Shown here: piece after piece, positions 61,145-64,000 of the stretch
How the letters are laid out: every line of letters starts with the position of its first letter
Position numbering within the stretch: the first letter of the stretch is position 1
Source of the DNA: Juglans regia
Taxonomy: Eukaryota; Streptophyta; Magnoliopsida; Fagales; Juglandaceae
Direction: 5' to 3'
DNA length: 64,000 bases
Assembly: GCF_001411555.2 (NCBI RefSeq)
Contig: NC_049905.1
Coordinates: forward strand, 9,887,053 to 9,951,052
The notes under the pieces: model-generated
The model's input: only the letters and a program-made list of their open reading frames with translations
The model's database searches: none
What the model was told of the DNA's origin: nothing
Program-made: the position numbers and the translations under genes

Positions 61145-64000
61145 TTAAGATGTACGGTGCTCGTCACCCAAGCTGGCTTGAGGGGTCTCTGCTTTAGAGC
61201 ACAGGAAATCAAATGAAAATCTAATAATCTAGCATTTCAAAAGAAATGGAGCAACAACAGCTTCTCCAGTCATACACTATGCAGCAAACATTTTTTTACA
61301 TATGTTTTCTACAAACACTATGCACCAAACATTTTTTTTCAATATGTTTTATAATGGAGTTTGTAAAAGTGAATGGATAAAGTTGAAAAGTTGTTTGAAT
61401 ATAATTTTTTAGCGTAGTTTTTGCTTAGGTTTGTGTAAAAGTTGTTTTGATTTGTGTGTTTTGCTGTACTTAAAAAAGACATTGGACAAAAGTTGAAATA
61501 AAATTTTTTTAAGATTGAAGGAGGTTTAGATTGAAGTTGAAAATTTTATTTGAAATTTGTTTGGAAAAGTGTTAACCCTACATGGACTCTTTCCAAACCA
61601 TACCCAGCTCAATGAGATATCAACAGATGCGTGATAGTAACAAGCGGTAGATACTTGCATCCTGTATTGAACTGGTCCAAGGCGACACCAATAATAACTC
61701 AATAATAACTCTCTCTCCCCGTCTCTCCCTGGTATAAATTCCATCCTTGCTCATGCAATTGTGGATGCATACCCCCTTCAAGTTCCCCTGGTGATATAAG
61801 CAACGTGTACATATGTTCTTCGGCCAGAGAATCACAATCATTTTTGCCACAAAGGGTGATAAACTAACCATGTGACAGGTTAAGTGGAGAACTGCAACTA
61901 ATGCATATATTCACAATTGTCAAAACCCTACCGGTGGGTTTGGGGAAGTTTGGAATCTTCTTACCTCATCTGACATAGATTTGTTTCGTTCCATAAGGTG
62001 ATCTATTTGTTGCAGATTCATCCCATACCATTCATCAATCCAACCAAAGCAATGACGATGACTTTCCAAAAATAGAGCCCTCTCACCCTACACAAATAAT
62101 AAAAATAAATGAAATAAACAAAACACATGAATAACCATTTTTTTCATTATTCTTTTTTTTTTGGAGGCTAAGGAAAGATCTGACACTAGTACACTAGAGT
62201 AATGAAATCATTGTTCTAGGTTTACCGTATCCATTCTTTCTATTCTTACTTCATTTTGTTCTTTTTTTTTCCTTAGATCTAGATTGTTTTAGATGTCTAT
62301 AACATTAAACTATCTCAATCCTTTGTTTCCTTTTCCCATTTTGCTTGAGGATTTTTTATTTTTCAAATTTTCTTCCACCTTAGTATGTCCTTGAAAACAT
62401 GTCATAAGCCAAATTTTGCAAGAAAGTTTCCTATATCTATCCCAAATTACTACCAAAAGAACATAAGAAAAGGGAGAATAAAACCCAGTTACAGAGCATT
62501 ATATTTTCCATACTTGCAGGTCTACCTCATTCCCTGAACTAGCAGAGTTCTAGTAAATAACTGGAGGAAAAGTAGAATGGAAACAGGTTGAGCATTGAGA
62601 ATTATAATCTGATAAAGCTATGAACTGTACCATAAGCATTACATTGGGTAGTTATCATTTCTTTACTAATTATGTTTGAAAAAAAGAATGAATAGTGCAG
62701 AAAAAAGTGAAAATTCAGAATCAATGGTAGGATGTTGACTTAAGTTATGGTCCAGTTGAAAATTTATATTTTCATTGAAACTCCAAATCATTGATGTCAA
62801 GATCCTGTTGGTCTTAGCTACTGATTGAAATATGTATTTCATTAGGTAAAGCCGCAAAACACAGAAAAGAAAGAAAAGAAATTAGAATGATTGTCGCACC
62901 AAATAGTTTATAGTCATAGTATGTTAAAATTTTTGAAGTCAAGGAGATGGTACCGCTAGCAGGGTCTGCTCAAGCCGACGACCAAAACCCCAGTAGGGTG
63001 CATCAATTGTCACCAATTTGTATGCAGTCATAACCGGATCACACCTATCCTGTGAATGAATTTAGGAATGTTAAAACACAAGCTAGTCTTACATTCACAA
63101 AACATGCAATCAGCAGCTTCCAGTTTTACAAAGGAAAATTACCTATAAAAGAGTAATAGCAAAATGCAATGTGGCTTTGAATGACCACTTAAGAGCATTT
63201 CAGAAAAATAATTTGAGCCCTTTAGTAAAATGAGGTAAACAATATTGTGATTGCTTAAAGAGGGGAAAAATGCAAGCCAAAGTTCCATGAGATACAAATA
63301 ACAATATTAAACTATATGTACAGAAATTCCAACCTGCCACCCTTTCGCAAGAGGACCACGGCCTGTTCTTTCTGATTTGAACTTGGAAAAGTCTATGCTG
63401 CAATTTCCAACTAAGTAACTCCAGCAATCCTTTCCCGGAATAGCTATATCGATATATTCCACTTGCCTGGCTGCTAGTTGTTCTTTGGTCAAACCATGCA
63501 CCTGGTTTGTCAACTTCACAGTTGAGAGGGCCAAAAAACCAACACAAAAGAGAAGGTAGAATACAATTTGATTTCGTACCAGATGAAGAATTTAAATCCA
63601 TGTGATAGCTAACATATAGCTGAGGCTTTAGACTTGTATGGTACTCTTGTAAGTAACTGATTTTCTGTTAAGCCTTTTGGTTTTGGGATTTTTTTGTAAC
63701 CCCCAGACTATATTCTAGTACTATGGTATTCCACCGTTGAGAGTTTTCAATAATATTTGTCCTCTACTTTAAAAAAAGCATCCAATGAAGCTAAAGTGAG
63801 GGCACAGATACCGGAAAGAAAAGAAAGGTAGGAATAGAATGTGATGAACTCATTAAATACATGCAATTGCTAACAATTAACATAAAGATAAAGCTTTGAG
63901 TTTTACAAATGTGGACAAAGGAAACAGAGAGATTTAAAGAAACAAACATTTTCTGAGTGCCCATTGTCAGCTCTATGAACAGTTTCAATGGTTAACTGAA
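61145..64000 (-). CDS. Second PITP gene, 5' end beyond the window
   Basis: Exons on the minus strand: from beyond 64,000 to 63,948, then 63,501-63,334, 63,049-62,954, 62,087-61,965 and 61,228-61,145. Three of the internal exons have exactly the lengths of the first gene (168, 96 and 123 nt) and the same phases. Visible motifs are IETVHRADNGHSEN, VHGLTKEQLAARQVEYIDIA, FKSERTGRGPLAKGWQ, DRCDPVMTAYKLVTIDAPYW and CFGWIDEWYGM. The last exon is tentative: it ends CSKAETPQASLGDEHRTS, aligning with CSRAETWQADVDDKHGRLAP of the first gene, with differences mostly at third codon positions where residues agree. Same orientation and intron pattern show a tandem gene duplication. The amino acid differences between the genes are many, so the event is old. 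Confidence 0.85.
61240..61960. repeat. Last intron of the second PITP gene, MITE-like content
   Basis: About 61,290-61,580 is T/G-rich with repeated agttgaaaagttg, gttgttttgatttg and gtttggaaaagtg motifs and a caaacatttttt phrase repeated at the left edge. It resembles a decayed MITE, but I did not establish its ends. Confidence 0.35.

Overview
This is nuclear DNA of a flowering plant. The evidence is intron-containing genes with GT-AG junctions, a plant tetraspanin, a plant tRNA-splicing endonuclease subunit, FAR1/MULE-derived remnants, a tRNA-derived SINE, a TRIM retroelement, a hAT-like element and very many small AT-rich MITEs. The MITE style (gatgagatgagat ends around an AT-rich core) reminds me of Fagales, probably Juglandaceae. 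That is recollection, not proof.

Layout. Positions 1-10,588 are accessory DNA: a non-autonomous hAT-like element inserted in an older repeat, a tandem repeat, a decayed FAR1-related (MULE-derived) pseudogene, microsatellites and a cluster of related MITEs. Positions 10,589-30,686 (segment A) and 32,021-51,075 (segment B) are two near-identical versions of one ~20 kb segment. Each holds the same genes: a tetraspanin closest to TET3 (+), a SEN2-type tRNA-splicing endonuclease subunit (-) with a possible spliced membrane tail, unidentified leader-like exons on the minus strand, a FAR1-domain fragment, a fragment of a PITP gene 3' end, and long non-coding repeat tracts. Between them lie two 100-base N gaps around a 1.1 kb unrelated contig. 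Segment A ends exactly at the first gap and segment B starts exactly at the second. That is the geometry of two overlapping allelic contigs placed end to end, so the duplicated genes may be one locus seen twice.

Positions 51,076-64,000 are right of the duplicated block. They carry two minus-strand class I phosphatidylinositol transfer protein (PITP) genes in tandem. The first (52,648-57,354) can be read through nine exons, including an 8-nt microexon, and gives 274 residues. The second (61,145 to beyond 64,000) is cut by the window edge.

TET3 and PITP are membrane-associated and SEN2 is an RNA-processing enzyme. I see no operon-like or pathway link among them. The notable points are the A/B assembly geometry, the insertion differences between A and B (TRIM, short retro-insertion, 1 kb deletion), the SEN2 tail exon, the PITP microexon, and the PITP 3'-end fragment downstream of a FAR1 domain.
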